Shown: positions 9,849 through 20,558, numbered from the stretch's first letter. The stretch: DNA of 64,000 nt from Skeletonema tropicum (GCA_037178625.1 CM074127.1:4154001-4218000), one strand, 5' to 3'. Numbers and translations are program-made. The notes: a model not told the origin generated them from the letters alone.

Positions 9849-11723
9849 TTATTGCAGTGCACCAGATTTCTTCATTTCATCCATCAAGTTTAACTGGACA
9901 GAAGGGTCTACCAAAGTATTAGCTGCAATTGTTCCACTTGCGGCGACTCCGGGTAAGCCAATACCTGGAAAACAAGTATCTCCGCAAGCAAGAAGCCCTT
10001 CAATAGGTGTCTTCGCTGATGGGAGCTCCCAAACATCTTTGCCTTCCGGTGGCGCAGGCCCGTATGTGCCACGAAATCTTCTGTTGTATCTTCGATGAGT
10101 CAGTGGGGTTCCAACCTCTACGATACTTCCTTTTTGTTTTGCTCTATCACGAATGTCTGGTATTATCCGTTCCAAAGCTAGCCATAGTGCTTCCGTCTTT
10201 TCTTCCTTTAATTCTTTGTAAGCTTTGGTTCTTTGATAATCTTTTTCTTCTGCCTTGCCATTGTCGAATCCCCCATCCAATTTGTTTTCCCAATCCTTGA
10301 AGCTTTCGCTTGCAGCTGTGTAGGCGTGGATAACGTGGAAACCATCTGGAGCTAAATTTGGATCAAATATTGTTGGAATGGAGACAATTACAAGATTCTG
10401 TTCAGCAGTAACATCATCATCGAGATTCAACACTGAGTGATGACAATCTAAGTCATCTGGCAAGCCATCAGCTGGTATGCCAAGGTGAATATGCATAAAA
10501 CTACCAGTCATCTCCATTTCATTTGCTTGCGATCTAACTTTCCTCACTGCCGCAGCTATCTCCGACTCTTCTCCTTCATTGGCAACACTATCCTCTAGAA
10601 GTTTGGCCATGTTCCATAGGGGTGCATTACATATAACTCCTCGGCGCGCTTTGAGAACTGTTCCATCTTCTAACGTGACTCCATTGCAAATAGCTTTGTT
10701 GTTTTCTTCATTCAAATTGAATTTCTCCACACGAGATTCAAGTCTCAGCTCTCCAGAGCCAACACCTGGTCGATTCATTTCCAGTCCTCGCACCAGTGCC
10801 TGAATTAATGAGTCCATACCTCCTTTTGGGTAGTCCAGCACCGCGCCTTCTTTGTGGAGGTCGATCATGGTGTAGGACACTGGAGCGGCTTGTGTATGTG
10901 CGGCATCAAGACCAGATAAAGCAAATGCCAAGTAATCGAACCATTGGCGGTTAAATCTATCAGTGAGGCCATACAAATCCATTGATTTGGTGAATGGGCC
11001 TGTCAACAACTGCCCTTTGAGACCAATGCTAAGAAATTTGAACAAGTATTGGGCCATTGTGAAGACCGCTCTCAGATCTGATCTCAATGCCAAAGGAGGA
11101 ATCAATGCACTACTCTCTGACAAACCTTTTGGTGCCATCATTTCATTGCGAAACTTTGTGAATGCTTCTCGAGCAGCAATCCCAGCTTTCTTTTCTATGG
11201 CCTTCTCCCAAGTACCATCATTACCTGTAGTTAAGCGGAATGTTGCCTTTTCATCTCCAGCTGGATAGGCAGTATCATAAACCATCCAACCATCATATGT
11301 GATCCATTCAATATCACCAGCGGTGCCGACTGCATCCAGGACTTGACGAAGTGGGTTAGTCCCCATCTGGCTCATTCCTGACAATAGACTAGGTCCAGAG
11401 TCAAAGACAAATGGTTTATTGGATTTTATCGACGCAGGAGCTTTCCTTTCAAACGAGTGCGCTACCCCACCTGCCGCATCGTGCGCCTCTACACAGATAG
11501 CTCGTAAGCCGTAGCGAGCGGACAGTGCTGCTGCAGATAATCCACCAATACCTGCACCGACTACGACAACGTCCCATTCTTCCTCCTTGTTGTTGCTGCT
11601 ATCTACAGTGGCGAAAACACGTACGTTATTTACTCGCTTCGTAGAGATGGGTCGAAGAGAAAATGCATCAACGAAGGTGGAGCTCGTCAAGGCAGTTAAA
11701 GGTATTAGCGGTATAATCTTCAT
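9849..11723 (-). CDS. Carotenoid isomerase-like FAD oxidoreductase, plastid-targeted
   Basis: A 624-residue FAD-dependent amine-oxidase/phytoene-desaturase-fold protein, most like CRTISO (prolycopene isomerase) and its paralogues, which isomerise cis-carotenes or act on related pigments. Seen: a hydrophobic leader with an ASAFAP-like site before Phe21 (FVDA/FSLRP), the dinucleotide-binding motif VVVGAGIGGLSAAALSARYG (53-72) followed by the acidic ribose-binding residue in CVEAHDAAGG, and the C-terminal FAD-binding segment LLACGDTCFPGIGLPGVAAS, typical of the CRTISO/CrtI group. Length fits plant CRTISO plus a bipartite leader. Which of the several diatom CRTISO-like paralogues it is, and its substrate, cannot be told from the sequence. 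Confidence 0.75.
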   Translation of the reverse strand: MKIIPLIPLTALTSSTFVDAFSLRPISTKRVNNVRVFATVDSSNNKEEEWDVVVVGAGIGGLSAAALSARYGLRAICVEAHDAAGGVAHSFERKAPASIKSNKPFVFDSGPSLLSGMSQMGTNPLRQVLDAVGTAGDIEWITYDGWMVYDTAYPAGDEKATFRLTTGNDGTWEKAIEKKAGIAAREAFTKFRNEMMAPKGLSESSALIPPLALRSDLRAVFTMAQYLFKFLSIGLKGQLLTGPFTKSMDLYGLTDRFNRQWFDYLAFALSGLDAAHTQAAPVSYTMIDLHKEGAVLDYPKGGMDSLIQALVRGLEMNRPGVGSGELRLESRVEKFNLNEENNKAICNGVTLEDGTVLKARRGVICNAPLWNMAKLLEDSVANEGEESEIAAAVRKVRSQANEMEMTGSFMHIHLGIPADGLPDDLDCHHSVLNLDDDVTAEQNLVIVSIPTIFDPNLAPDGFHVIHAYTAASESFKDWENKLDGGFDNGKAEEKDYQRTKAYKELKEEKTEALWLALERIIPDIRDRAKQKGSIVEVGTPLTHRRYNRRFRGTYGPAPPEGKDVWELPSAKTPIEGLLACGDTCFPGIGLPGVAASGTIAANTLVDPSVQLNLMDEMKKSGALQ

Positions 11724-12193
11724 GGTTGCATAGAGCTCTCTCTGGCTTGCTTATAAGTGAAGTCAAGGTTGGAAAGCACTCTAGAGAGGGAACAGAGACG
11801 CAACTTGTTCCGCTGTTTTGGCTTTATTGTAGCTGCGACTGCGCTTGGGCCGGTGCTGTGATCTGGATGCTGTTGCTGTGAATGATGCGAGTGACTCATT
11901 GGCAAAACGGTTTGTTGGAGGGCTAACGGGATAAGTATGTAACATCATAGATAGGCGGCATCCAACATCATCATTCAATCATCACCTTCCTTCTTCTCAC
12001 TTCACAACTTGAACTTGCTCTTGTTCACTGTGAGCATGCATGGTGAATGGTGATGTTGTTCATCGTTGCTTGACGTTGATCGTGCATAGCGTTGGACGCG
12101 TAGTGGGCGCAGAGATCATATTCTCTTTATGTATCGCTTTCTTTTTAGAGATTGCATCATTTGACATTTGCCGCTGGTTGTCTCGTCTTCATC
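11724..12193. other. Divergent intergenic region
   Basis: About 470 bp between the starts of the carotenoid isomerase-like gene (minus) and the START-like gene (plus). It presumably carries both promoters; short overlapping frames are not gene-like. Confidence 0.4.
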
Positions 12194-13513
12194 ATGATCG
12201 GGACAGAAGCAAACCGTGCGAAGAAGCGGAAGAAGAAGCCGCAGGGCAATCAAAGCAATGATATTATCAACAACACCGCAGATGAAACCTCATTAAAAAG
12301 CCATGCATCTGATCTATGTGCTGAACTCAAAGAACATGTATTCCAGGGGAGAATCTTCGATGCCCGTGTCACTGCATTAAAACTCAAGAGCATGAGAAAC
12401 GAAGTTAGTGATACAGCTGTACGTACTAAAATTGAATCTGTCAATCACATCATTGAAGAAGTTCTTGAGCAAGCTGAACATGTTGATAGCATGCTTCACG
12501 ATTTGCACTCCGACGATGGTTGGACTCTTGCAAAAGAAAGCAAGGGTGTGACAATACACTATCGACGGGAGGCAGGCACTACTATACATACCGTGAGGGC
12601 ACAGACGCAGTTTCATAACTTCGAGCCAAAGGATTTTACGAAGCTCTGCTCTCTCTTTGTAGAAACAGAATGTATGCCGAAATGGTTTCCTGGTGGCATC
12701 ATGAAAAAGGCAGATGTGCTTTCATGGCATTCAAAATACTCGAAAGTGATTCAGCTACATATTTCTCTTGGCCTTCTCCCGTTCCTGTCACCAAGAGATG
12801 CAATTGTGCATGGCAATGGTTTCCATTTGCCTGACCAGAATGCATTCCTAATTCGATCAAAATCTACACAAGATACCTCTTGTCGCCACTGTGACATACC
12901 AAAGCCTGCAAAGGGGATAGTCAGGATGGATACAGAGTCAATTTTCTTCGTCCAATTGCTACAGAAGGATGTTATTGCATTCAAAATGATTGGTAGAGAT
13001 GATTTGAAGCTTAAGTTTATTCCAAGTCCATTGCTCAATTACATTTCCCAAGGACATTTGCCTTACGAGTTGATGCGCACAGTAAAACGGACAATTAGAA
13101 ACTTTGAAGGATCCGTATGGGATGAGAAGATGAAAGAGAGAGGGGCTTACTACAAAGAAATCGAAGATAAAGTACATGTCCAGTTGGACAGGGCAGGATC
13201 AAGCGTTGCATCGGATAGACTCAGCTATGGGTCCAATGTTTCGAAAAAGCCTGCACCTTCAACAAAACGTTCAGAGTATGGCTCAGTGCTGTCTACTGTG
13301 GTTGCATTAGTAGCGATTGCAGTGTCACTTCTCTTCACATACTGTTCAATGTCACGGAATGGTGCGGTTACATCACCGAAGCTAGTGACGAGGCTACTGG
13401 AAAACGAACACTTTATGCGTATCATTTCATCAGTGCCTACACTAATGATGTCGCTTGCATCCGTACGGAAAGTAGTAACCATGCTGTCCAAAAAGGCTGT
13501 CGTCATCCGATAG
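12194..13513 (+). CDS. START-like lipid-binding protein with C-terminal membrane segment
   Basis: A 439-residue product from the ATG at 12194 (MIGTEANRAKKRKKKPQ); a frame-internal upstream ATG at 12152 would add 14 residues. Seen: a basic N-terminus, a helical region (about 40-110), then a START/Bet v1-like core (about 115-330) beginning DGWTLAKESKGVTIHYRRE, with WFPGGIMKKAD and LPFLSPRDAIVHG and a long final helix near YELMRTVKRTIRNFE. A Ser-rich linker follows, then a hydrophobic segment STVVALVAIAVSLLFTYC likely to anchor it in a membrane. START domains bind lipids or sterols; ligand and membrane are unknown. The START assignment rests on pattern, not on a search. Confidence 0.6.
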   Translation: MIGTEANRAKKRKKKPQGNQSNDIINNTADETSLKSHASDLCAELKEHVFQGRIFDARVTALKLKSMRNEVSDTAVRTKIESVNHIIEEVLEQAEHVDSMLHDLHSDDGWTLAKESKGVTIHYRREAGTTIHTVRAQTQFHNFEPKDFTKLCSLFVETECMPKWFPGGIMKKADVLSWHSKYSKVIQLHISLGLLPFLSPRDAIVHGNGFHLPDQNAFLIRSKSTQDTSCRHCDIPKPAKGIVRMDTESIFFVQLLQKDVIAFKMIGRDDLKLKFIPSPLLNYISQGHLPYELMRTVKRTIRNFEGSVWDEKMKERGAYYKEIEDKVHVQLDRAGSSVASDRLSYGSNVSKKPAPSTKRSEYGSVLSTVVALVAIAVSLLFTYCSMSRNGAVTSPKLVTRLLENEHFMRIISSVPTLMMSLASVRKVVTMLSKKAVVIR

Positions 13514-13573
13514 AATGCTCTTAAATCATAATTGCTCGAATTGACTAATTATTTTTATCTAGTGAATTATGTA

Positions 13574-16500
13574 TTACTTTTTAGGATACTTGGCGCGATA
13601 CATCTTCTTCTGCTCTTCTGGTAACTTGTTAATAGCCTCCAAGCTACTGATGCCTTGATCACCAGTATTTTCAAGCATTTTAGCGCATCTCATCCAGCCT
13701 TCCCATTGGCGTTTGTCTGAATATACCTGTCCCTCGACGAGACGAGGTAACAGCACATGGCAGATCCAAGAGTGCAAACTCTCGTGTTTTGAGCAAGTAA
13801 GAATGATGGTTCGCATATAGGCAAGTGGAAGTGATTCGCCTTCCAAGAATTTGCCACTAATGTAGTCTAAAGCTGCCTGCACAACGCGATCATTGAACAC
13901 TTCATCATCCTCTAGACATACACGAATAACATCCAAATACCGTTTCTGCGGAATCCCAATCGCATGAAAGTCCAACTGATGTAAGTAAACCATCTGCTCG
14001 CAGCTCGACATGCCACGCAGCGTATTCTCGCTCGGATCAGGTTCGTCTCGGAAAATCATTGCGTATCTACCAAGCCGCTCTGACATTCTATGGAGTGCTG
14101 TCTTGAGAATTTCGTCACTTCCTTTCACAAAGACAGGGAGTTCTTTGAGCAACTCTACTCTCTGGATACCCGACACCACAGGCATGATGTAACGAATATC
14201 AGGCTTCCCATCAGCATCCAATCTTGCCTTTTGAATTTCTTGACACGCGTCAATCAGCTCTGGAGATGGCAGAGACTTATCAGCTGCAGTGACCAAGTTA
14301 TCTAGGAAACAAATTAGAAGGGGTGCCTCCTTTTCGCTGGCCATATCAGCAACTTGCACAGCGATTTTTGCAGCACCGTGTTTCGTAGCGGCAGCTCTTG
14401 CGAGCTTGGGCATATTTGTCTTGATAGCTTTTGCGAGAACATCTGCACCGTCACGGCAACCATTTTCCATGATAGCCTTGATGATTTCAGGGCGACGCAC
14501 CGCAAGAGCCATGACTAAGACAACGGGCTTTCTGACTCGATCTAGTGCTTGTTTTTCCTCGTCGCTTTCTGGGGCTAAAGATGATTTGGGGTTGTACCCG
14601 TGTTTTTCTTTCTTCCTTGCAGTTGATTCGTTGGCTTTCTTTATTTTTCCGTGATTTTCGATGGCAAATCGAGTTGCGAATTCAAGCTCTTTCGCAGCAG
14701 AACTTATCACTTTGTCAGAACAATCAGCATTCTTTGGGAAAATAACATTCATTACCAACTTCAGGGCTTTGTCCTCGATTTGAGCACTTGCTGGTAAACG
14801 GCCCGAAGCAATAGCGACGGCGCAATCAACGGCACTTCCTCGTAAAGCATCACGTTGGAAGGCTACATCTCGAAGAATAAGCAAGGCTGCAGTAGCGCGC
14901 TTTTCAGCCGCAGCTTTTGCGGTACGAGCGGCAGCAGCTTCAGCGATTGTTTGACTTGGTGTTTTTGTTGAAAACTTCTTCACGACATCCTCAATGTCAC
15001 AGAGTGAGCTAACTAGATTCAGTGATGACGAAGTCAAGAAAGGTGCAGCCCCAAGCTGATGCGGCAATGATGATGCTGCTGCATTTGCAATTCGTTTCCG
15101 TTCATTATCTTTGGGGTTCTGGTTTGAGAGATCGCATGCGTTGACCACAGATGATACAAATAGATCAAGGCATTTCTCATATTTTGCCTTGTCCTCATTG
15201 AAACTGCACACATACGCCTCATTCAAAATACGCATCGCCAAGGAAGATGTAGAAGCAGCTGAATTTATCACTTCAATCTCGTCTGTCGACACGTCATTGG
15301 GAGTCAAGTCATACGCAATAGAAGAAGAAACGAGAGGATTCTCCAGAGCAAATTCAAGCGCACCGGCAAGCTCTTCCTCTGATTCCGCATTCTTCTTCAT
15401 ACTACTCTCGACAGCTTCAACTGCCATAACATGTGATCTTTCAATTTCGCTAGCATTCTTCACACCTTCCAAAGTCAAAGCCAGCCGGGCTGCAATTTGT
15501 TTTCCAAAATCTGCAACAGCGCTAGAGCGGGCAGTGCTAGAAGACATTAGCACACGGGAGAAGGCCATCGATGAGGCAAGCTTTGATTGCTCAGCAAATG
15601 CCTTTTCAGTGTTTTTAACTTTCTCTCCTTGAGCAATTTTCATCCCAGCATCAAGGACACTGCTATTCATCTTGAACGTAAGAATAGGCCTGCCGTCTTC
15701 ACCAACTTCTCCTTCTTCGATAGCCCAGCCATCTCCACCATCACGGTCGTACCAGTGATTCTCTTCCATCGTTAGCGAAGCTCCATTACTTACCACAGCA
15801 TCGACTACGAAGTCCAAATCAATCGGTTGCTTCCTCTGCTTACTTGAAGCCACAGGAGGTCGCTTGGAGGGTAGATTATCAAGATTGAGCAAAACAAGTT
15901 CACAGGCGTCAACCATACTCGTTGGTAGCTGAATCCCCGAACCCAAACCACGAGCCATCTTGGCAGCGCGAACCCTAGCCTGCGCATCATCAGTATCACG
16001 TTGGCGTTTCGCTGCACGAGAGTCATCTGCACTTGTGTCCCACTCATAAAATACAGCCGCACGATTTCGGGCAGCACGGCCACCTTTCATCAAATTTAGT
16101 TGTTGCTTTGATGCCTTGAGAGCGCGATCGGCTTGAGTTTCCATGCCTGCCTGTTTGAGTGCATCTGTCAAGACCTCCCAGGAACCACTTGTTACTGACA
16201 GGAAATGCCGAAGGAGTGTCAAACATGATGATCGTAAATGCGTACGAATACCAGTGATAGCAGCCTTTGATAACAATACTCCGTCGTTATCGGAAGCTCC
16301 GGGAGGATCGATCGCTCTTCTCGCAAGACAAACTGATGATTCCTTAAAATAAACAGGACGTTTGGTCGCCAGCATCTGAATAGCATTGATAGAAAGGGAG
16401 TAGGATTTTTGAGATAGACCAAAGTCCAATTCAATGTTAGCGCGGTCCAAGGTAAACGAATGTTTGTCGCCTCCTGAAGCCTCTGCCTTCTCAGCATCAG

Positions 16501-17803
16501 TTTCGAAGTTAAGGAACGCTAATGCTGCAGGCTTCAAAATATCCAAAATCGGTGTAAATGGATTCGATCCTCCCATGAAATTGGACCCAGATGATGACGA
16601 AGCAGCTGCTGCAAGTAATAAATTGGGGTCAATAGCTGCTTGTCCACCCAGTAAGACTAAGCCCCTAAGAGTTGAGAAGGCATAGTCTCCAATCTCTTCC
16701 AAACTTTCTCTAGTGATAATTGGATGGCCTGGAGGAAGATCCTCCAACGAAAAATCATTTGCAATAGTATCCTTCTTCATCCTTGACGCTGCCTGCTGGA
16801 ACGGGAGTTCCTTTTTCGAAAAGCACAGAACTACAATTTCCAAAAACTTGATACATGATGATCGCAATGCATCCCCCTCGACTTGGCCCTTCTTATCCAA
16901 ACTGTTGGACTCCCCTGCCCTGGTTCGCTCTAAGAATAACCGGCCCAAAACACCCTCAATCATCCTCATGACAGGTAAGAATAATCGCAGCGCACCGGCA
17001 TCATCAGCACTCCCAATCCGTTCTGCCATGTACCTAAGACATGGTTTCAACGCTGCACTTGCACTGAGCACTCCACGACCAGCCGCACTCGCATCTAATG
17101 TTGCATTAGTAAAGGTCCCAGGAGTTAAATTGGGTATGGCACTTTGTACCCATCTCCGAAGTAATTCCGCTCTCCTAGCCGATTTGATTTGATTCCGCCT
17201 CTGCCCCTCAGCTGGATTGAATGGCGGAGCACTCACATGTCCACTCCCTGGCGAAATTCCCGGCCCGTACGGCCCAGCTAAGGAGGGCGCAGATGTACTT
17301 CCATCCAAATAACTCCCTGCCTTACACCATTCACTGTGCAGAGTGTGAAATAAGGCCAACGACGCACTTCGTTTTGCGGGTATCGTATCACTCTGAGCCG
17401 ACTCTAAAATTACCGGTAATATCAATTCCGAATTAATTCGCGTATAAATCTCATCCACGCACATTTCAATCGTATAATTCTGTGGATAGGAAGATGCCAA
17501 CGCCCGTGCCGTAGATGGTCCAGTGTGTGCTGAAACTTCCACGACGGGACGGAGGATGCTTGCGAGCTCTTGATGTATCGATTGTTTTGCACCGCCAGGG
17601 GCTGTACTGCCAACTGTGCCAGGGTGTGATTTGAATTCATTTAGAGCAGTCACCACTCTTGATTCGAGATCATCCAGTGCCGATAGAAGCGGGGAGGCCT
17701 CTTCTTCGTCAATGTCGGAGGCATCCGAGTCAATGATGGCAGCGTTGTCATCATCGTCAATTAGTTGCTGATTGACATTATCGATTTCGTCTATTTGCAT
17801 CAT
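13574..17803 (-). CDS. Symplekin/Pta1-like mRNA 3'-end processing scaffold
   Basis: A 1,409-residue intronless protein. Symplekin is the scaffold of the cleavage/polyadenylation machinery and of histone pre-mRNA processing. Seen: an acidic N-terminus (about 1-60), an all-helical HEAT-like N-terminal half, a long low-complexity Ala-rich helical middle, and a C-terminal block matching the symplekin C-terminal domain: VSGIQRVELLKELPVF, then LPLAYMRTIILTCSKHESLH, LLPRLVEGQVYSDKRQWEGW and a final LEAINKLPEEQKKMYRAKYP. That C-terminal order is characteristic of the family. It lies in the same orientation as, and 411 bp upstream of, the SAP-domain gene's stop. The start at 17803 (MMQIDEIDNV) is the first ATG. 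Confidence 0.8.
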   Translation of the reverse strand: MMQIDEIDNVNQQLIDDDDNAAIIDSDASDIDEEEASPLLSALDDLESRVVTALNEFKSHPGTVGSTAPGGAKQSIHQELASILRPVVEVSAHTGPSTARALASSYPQNYTIEMCVDEIYTRINSELILPVILESAQSDTIPAKRSASLALFHTLHSEWCKAGSYLDGSTSAPSLAGPYGPGISPGSGHVSAPPFNPAEGQRRNQIKSARRAELLRRWVQSAIPNLTPGTFTNATLDASAAGRGVLSASAALKPCLRYMAERIGSADDAGALRLFLPVMRMIEGVLGRLFLERTRAGESNSLDKKGQVEGDALRSSCIKFLEIVVLCFSKKELPFQQAASRMKKDTIANDFSLEDLPPGHPIITRESLEEIGDYAFSTLRGLVLLGGQAAIDPNLLLAAAASSSSGSNFMGGSNPFTPILDILKPAALAFLNFETDAEKAEASGGDKHSFTLDRANIELDFGLSQKSYSLSINAIQMLATKRPVYFKESSVCLARRAIDPPGASDNDGVLLSKAAITGIRTHLRSSCLTLLRHFLSVTSGSWEVLTDALKQAGMETQADRALKASKQQLNLMKGGRAARNRAAVFYEWDTSADDSRAAKRQRDTDDAQARVRAAKMARGLGSGIQLPTSMVDACELVLLNLDNLPSKRPPVASSKQRKQPIDLDFVVDAVVSNGASLTMEENHWYDRDGGDGWAIEEGEVGEDGRPILTFKMNSSVLDAGMKIAQGEKVKNTEKAFAEQSKLASSMAFSRVLMSSSTARSSAVADFGKQIAARLALTLEGVKNASEIERSHVMAVEAVESSMKKNAESEEELAGALEFALENPLVSSSIAYDLTPNDVSTDEIEVINSAASTSSLAMRILNEAYVCSFNEDKAKYEKCLDLFVSSVVNACDLSNQNPKDNERKRIANAAASSLPHQLGAAPFLTSSSLNLVSSLCDIEDVVKKFSTKTPSQTIAEAAAARTAKAAAEKRATAALLILRDVAFQRDALRGSAVDCAVAIASGRLPASAQIEDKALKLVMNVIFPKNADCSDKVISSAAKELEFATRFAIENHGKIKKANESTARKKEKHGYNPKSSLAPESDEEKQALDRVRKPVVLVMALAVRRPEIIKAIMENGCRDGADVLAKAIKTNMPKLARAAATKHGAAKIAVQVADMASEKEAPLLICFLDNLVTAADKSLPSPELIDACQEIQKARLDADGKPDIRYIMPVVSGIQRVELLKELPVFVKGSDEILKTALHRMSERLGRYAMIFRDEPDPSENTLRGMSSCEQMVYLHQLDFHAIGIPQKRYLDVIRVCLEDDEVFNDRVVQAALDYISGKFLEGESLPLAYMRTIILTCSKHESLHSWICHVLLPRLVEGQVYSDKRQWEGWMRCAKMLENTGDQGISSLEAINKLPEEQKKMYRAKYPKK

Positions 17804-18213
17804 CTTGGCTGGCTTCCTAACTGTGGTATTTACTGATCGATAACAACAGGAATAGCACGGCTAGCTACTCAGATCGAAGATGGATAGTATTGTAGATTCT
17901 CATCTATTGCCAATTGGCTCATGGCTCATGCTCATGGTTTTTTAAGGTTCGAGATTGAGATGGGTATCTTCCAACTTCAAGCAGGAATAGTTCCACCAAC
18001 TGTCGCTATAGCGAAGGCGTGGTGTTAGTTGCACAAGTTATGATTTAGTAGGAGTGTTTCATAGAGTGGTACTTAGTTTGCAAGTGAAATTGCAGAGGTG
18101 ATCACCCAGAAACATGTAATAAGGTAATTAACGTGGTTTATCTTGATCTATCTCGTTCTATTAAACAGTAAAACAAAATTGGGAATGCTATTAGTCTCAG
18201 GATGATTTTGTTT
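17804..18213. other. Intergenic, nothing recognised
   Basis: About 410 bp, AT-richer than the flanking genes, holding the presumed symplekin promoter on one side and the 3' UTR of the SAP-domain gene on the other. Confidence 0.4.
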
Positions 18214-20169
18214 TTATGATGACTCCTCCAATCTCGCAATAAGCTCAGCTTTCTTTCCGCTGACTTTTAAGCCCTTGCTTCGTAGGACATCTTTCAACGC
18301 TGCAACAGTCATTGATGAATAATCGGGCGTTGCTTCTTCGACAGGTTCAACGACCTCAGGCACATCGTCGTCTTCTTCAACAACGGGAGCAGATCCAATT
18401 TCTGCCATTTCCTGTTCATATTTGCGAACAGCTGCACGAGCTGCTTTCCCTAATGCAGCTTCCTCTTCTTCTGACAGATCACCCATTTCTGTCTGGAGTA
18501 CTTCATCCAGCATTTCAGCATCCTTACTATCTCCACCAATGCCTGCAAGTTCATTGGCAAGGAGTACAGATGCTTCCCAATCATCGTCATCCATGAAATC
18601 ATCATCGTCCTCTTCATCATCTGCCATCAACGCTTCTTGTTCTGCCATGAGACGCACTGCTTCCCTTGCCGCTTCAGCCTGTTGTTCTAATAGACGCGCT
18701 TCTTCTATAGCTTCTAATCGAGCTTGTTCGGCAGCTCGTTCTTCAGCCTCTTCCTTGATACGGGCCTCTTCCGCTAATCTAGCAAATTCAGCAAGTCTGG
18801 CCTCTTCCTTCTGGCGTGCTTCCTCCTCTTCGGCTTTCTTTTTGGCCTCAGCTTCAGCGGCAGCCTTGGCCTCGGCTTCTGCCTTAGCCTCTGCTGCTGC
18901 CTTGGCCTCAGCTTCAGCAGCTGCCTTCGCCTCGGCTGCTGCTTTTGCTTCTGCTTCAGCAGCTGCTTTTGCCTCTGCTTCTGCCTTAGCCTTGGCCTCA
19001 GCTTCAGCAGCTGCCTTAGCCTCCTCTTCTGCCTTCTTCTTGGCCTCAGCTTCGGCAGCTGCCTTAGCCTCGGCTGCTGCTTTTGCTTCTGCTTCTGCCT
19101 TAGCCTTGGCCTCAGCTTCGGCTGCTGCCTTTGCCTCTGCTGCTGCTGCTCTTTTCTCGTCTGCGATCTTTTTGTCTTCACTCAGTCTCTCCATTCTTGC
19201 CACCTCCGCTTCATCAGCTGTCATGCCCTCAGAAACCTGTGGTGTCTGCGATGTCGTTGATACCTCTTCAGCTGCAAATGGCTTGCCGTCAACCCTTGAT
19301 TTTCTAGTTAATTCTGCCTCCTCGGCTGTCTGACCCTCAGCCAGTTGGACAATTGGTTCCTCTTTTCTTACCACTGGCGCACTATCCGCCGTAGCTGCAT
19401 CGATCAGAGTCTTGGCCCCCGAACCAATTGTTTTGGAAACTGCTTTCGAAACCTGGTCTAGTTTTCCACTATCCTCCCATTCATCCACCTGTGCCACGGC
19501 TGCATCGGTTACAGCCTTTGTAAACTTGCCCACACCGCGGAGAAACTCACCAGCCTTTCCTTCCGTAATGGACACGTAGGAGGTAATAATTCCAATCGAG
19601 AGCGCCGCCACGATAGTTTTGAGGAGTGGTATAAATGGACCATAAAACAGGTAAGCAGTGAAAAAGGCAAGGAATGAACCATTGATGAAAGCTCCCTGAA
19701 TGACATCCTTTGGAACATTTTTCTGAATGGATGGGTTCACAAATAGTGGGTTGATAAATTCACTGGCTATTTTTTCACCCAATAGATTTTCCTCCTCCGC
19801 CTCTGCCAAAGCTTCAGAGATGATTGGCTTGGGAGGTCGAATTTCAGGAGGAGAAGGAACTTCCCAAGCTTTCTCGTCGTCCTCTGCTTCTGCTTCTTCT
19901 TCGCTGCTGTTGCTACTACCATCCTTAGGTTTTTCCATAGTAGCATAAAATGGTAGAGGGCTAGCTGATCGCTGTTGGAACCGACCAAAAGCCGCTTTGA
20001 ATTTATTGGGCATCATCCACTGAGTGGTAGTTGCAGTGCGGCGATTGCTGCCGGATGAGACATGATTGTGATGCATAGGTTGCCTTTGCAGCGATAGGGC
20101 GGTAACGCAGCTTACCGACGATGCAGATGTTAGCGCGGCGATAGCGATTGCGGAATTTAGCTTGGTCAT
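18214..20169 (-). CDS. Plastid-type membrane protein with Ala/Lys/Glu coiled coil and SAP domain
   Basis: A 651-residue protein of unusual layout. Seen: a hydrophobic leader (1-25) with a possible processing site VTA/LSL, a Ser/Thr-rich region, an acidic Pro-rich segment, one or two membrane segments (GAFINGSFLAFFTAYLFYG and LLKTIVAALSIGIITSYVSI), then about 170 residues of AEAKAAAEAEAK-type repeats (DNA about 18830-19150) predicted to form one long charged helix, an acidic D/E-rich stretch, and a C-terminal SAP motif (MTVAALKDVLRSKGLKVSGKKAELIARL). SAP motifs bind nucleic acid. A membrane-tethered plastid protein reaching to DNA or RNA by a long helix is a reasonable inference; the function is unknown. 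Confidence 0.7.
   Translation of the reverse strand: MTKLNSAIAIAALTSASSVSCVTALSLQRQPMHHNHVSSGSNRRTATTTQWMMPNKFKAAFGRFQQRSASPLPFYATMEKPKDGSSNSSEEEAEAEDDEKAWEVPSPPEIRPPKPIISEALAEAEEENLLGEKIASEFINPLFVNPSIQKNVPKDVIQGAFINGSFLAFFTAYLFYGPFIPLLKTIVAALSIGIITSYVSITEGKAGEFLRGVGKFTKAVTDAAVAQVDEWEDSGKLDQVSKAVSKTIGSGAKTLIDAATADSAPVVRKEEPIVQLAEGQTAEEAELTRKSRVDGKPFAAEEVSTTSQTPQVSEGMTADEAEVARMERLSEDKKIADEKRAAAAEAKAAAEAEAKAKAEAEAKAAAEAKAAAEAEAKKKAEEEAKAAAEAEAKAKAEAEAKAAAEAEAKAAAEAKAAAEAEAKAAAEAKAEAEAKAAAEAEAKKKAEEEEARQKEEARLAEFARLAEEARIKEEAEERAAEQARLEAIEEARLLEQQAEAAREAVRLMAEQEALMADDEEDDDDFMDDDDWEASVLLANELAGIGGDSKDAEMLDEVLQTEMGDLSEEEEAALGKAARAAVRKYEQEMAEIGSAPVVEEDDDVPEVVEPVEEATPDYSSMTVAALKDVLRSKGLKVSGKKAELIARLEESS
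18830..19150 (-). repeat. Coding microrepeat, Ala/Glu/Lys-rich
   Basis: A GCn-rich imperfect tandem repeat inside the SAP-domain gene that encodes runs of AEAKAAAE-type units. Units vary in length by multiples of three, so the frame is kept; copy number is likely to vary between alleles. Confidence 0.75.
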
Positions 20170-20558
20170 GATTTGATGAAGATTGGAAAATATACAATGA
20201 ACGAGGTCTCTTCTGACAATAGCGTGATTTTAAGGTGCCATCAAATAGCAAAGAGGATGCCAATCCATCAAATAATATGGTTGATTGAATTAGATTGAAT
20301 TGATAGTCGCCGCGCTTTCAACAGCGAGCGTCCAATAAACTTCAAAAACCATTTCAATTTTGGATTTTGGATTTTAGAGAGCCGATGGCGATGATAACTG
20401 AAATGTATCTTTTGCTGTGACAACCTCAACCTAAAACGTCAGCTAGCTATCAAACGCAGTGACAAGTGGCATGCAATGCGTTCGTTCATGATCATCTGAA
20501 TGCGAATGACACTTCCTTCCAATCCTGTCTCGAAACAACATCGTAACAATCACTTAAG
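20170..20558. other. Divergent intergenic region
   Basis: 389 bp between two head-to-head genes, both with plastid-type leaders (SAP-domain gene and ispD). A shared or bidirectional promoter is possible; no specific motif was identified. Confidence 0.4.

Noticed and set aside
18422..19333. 303-codon plus-strand Ser/Ala-rich frame
   Set aside because: It is the antisense shadow of the AEAK repeat; its composition simply mirrors the repeat codons.
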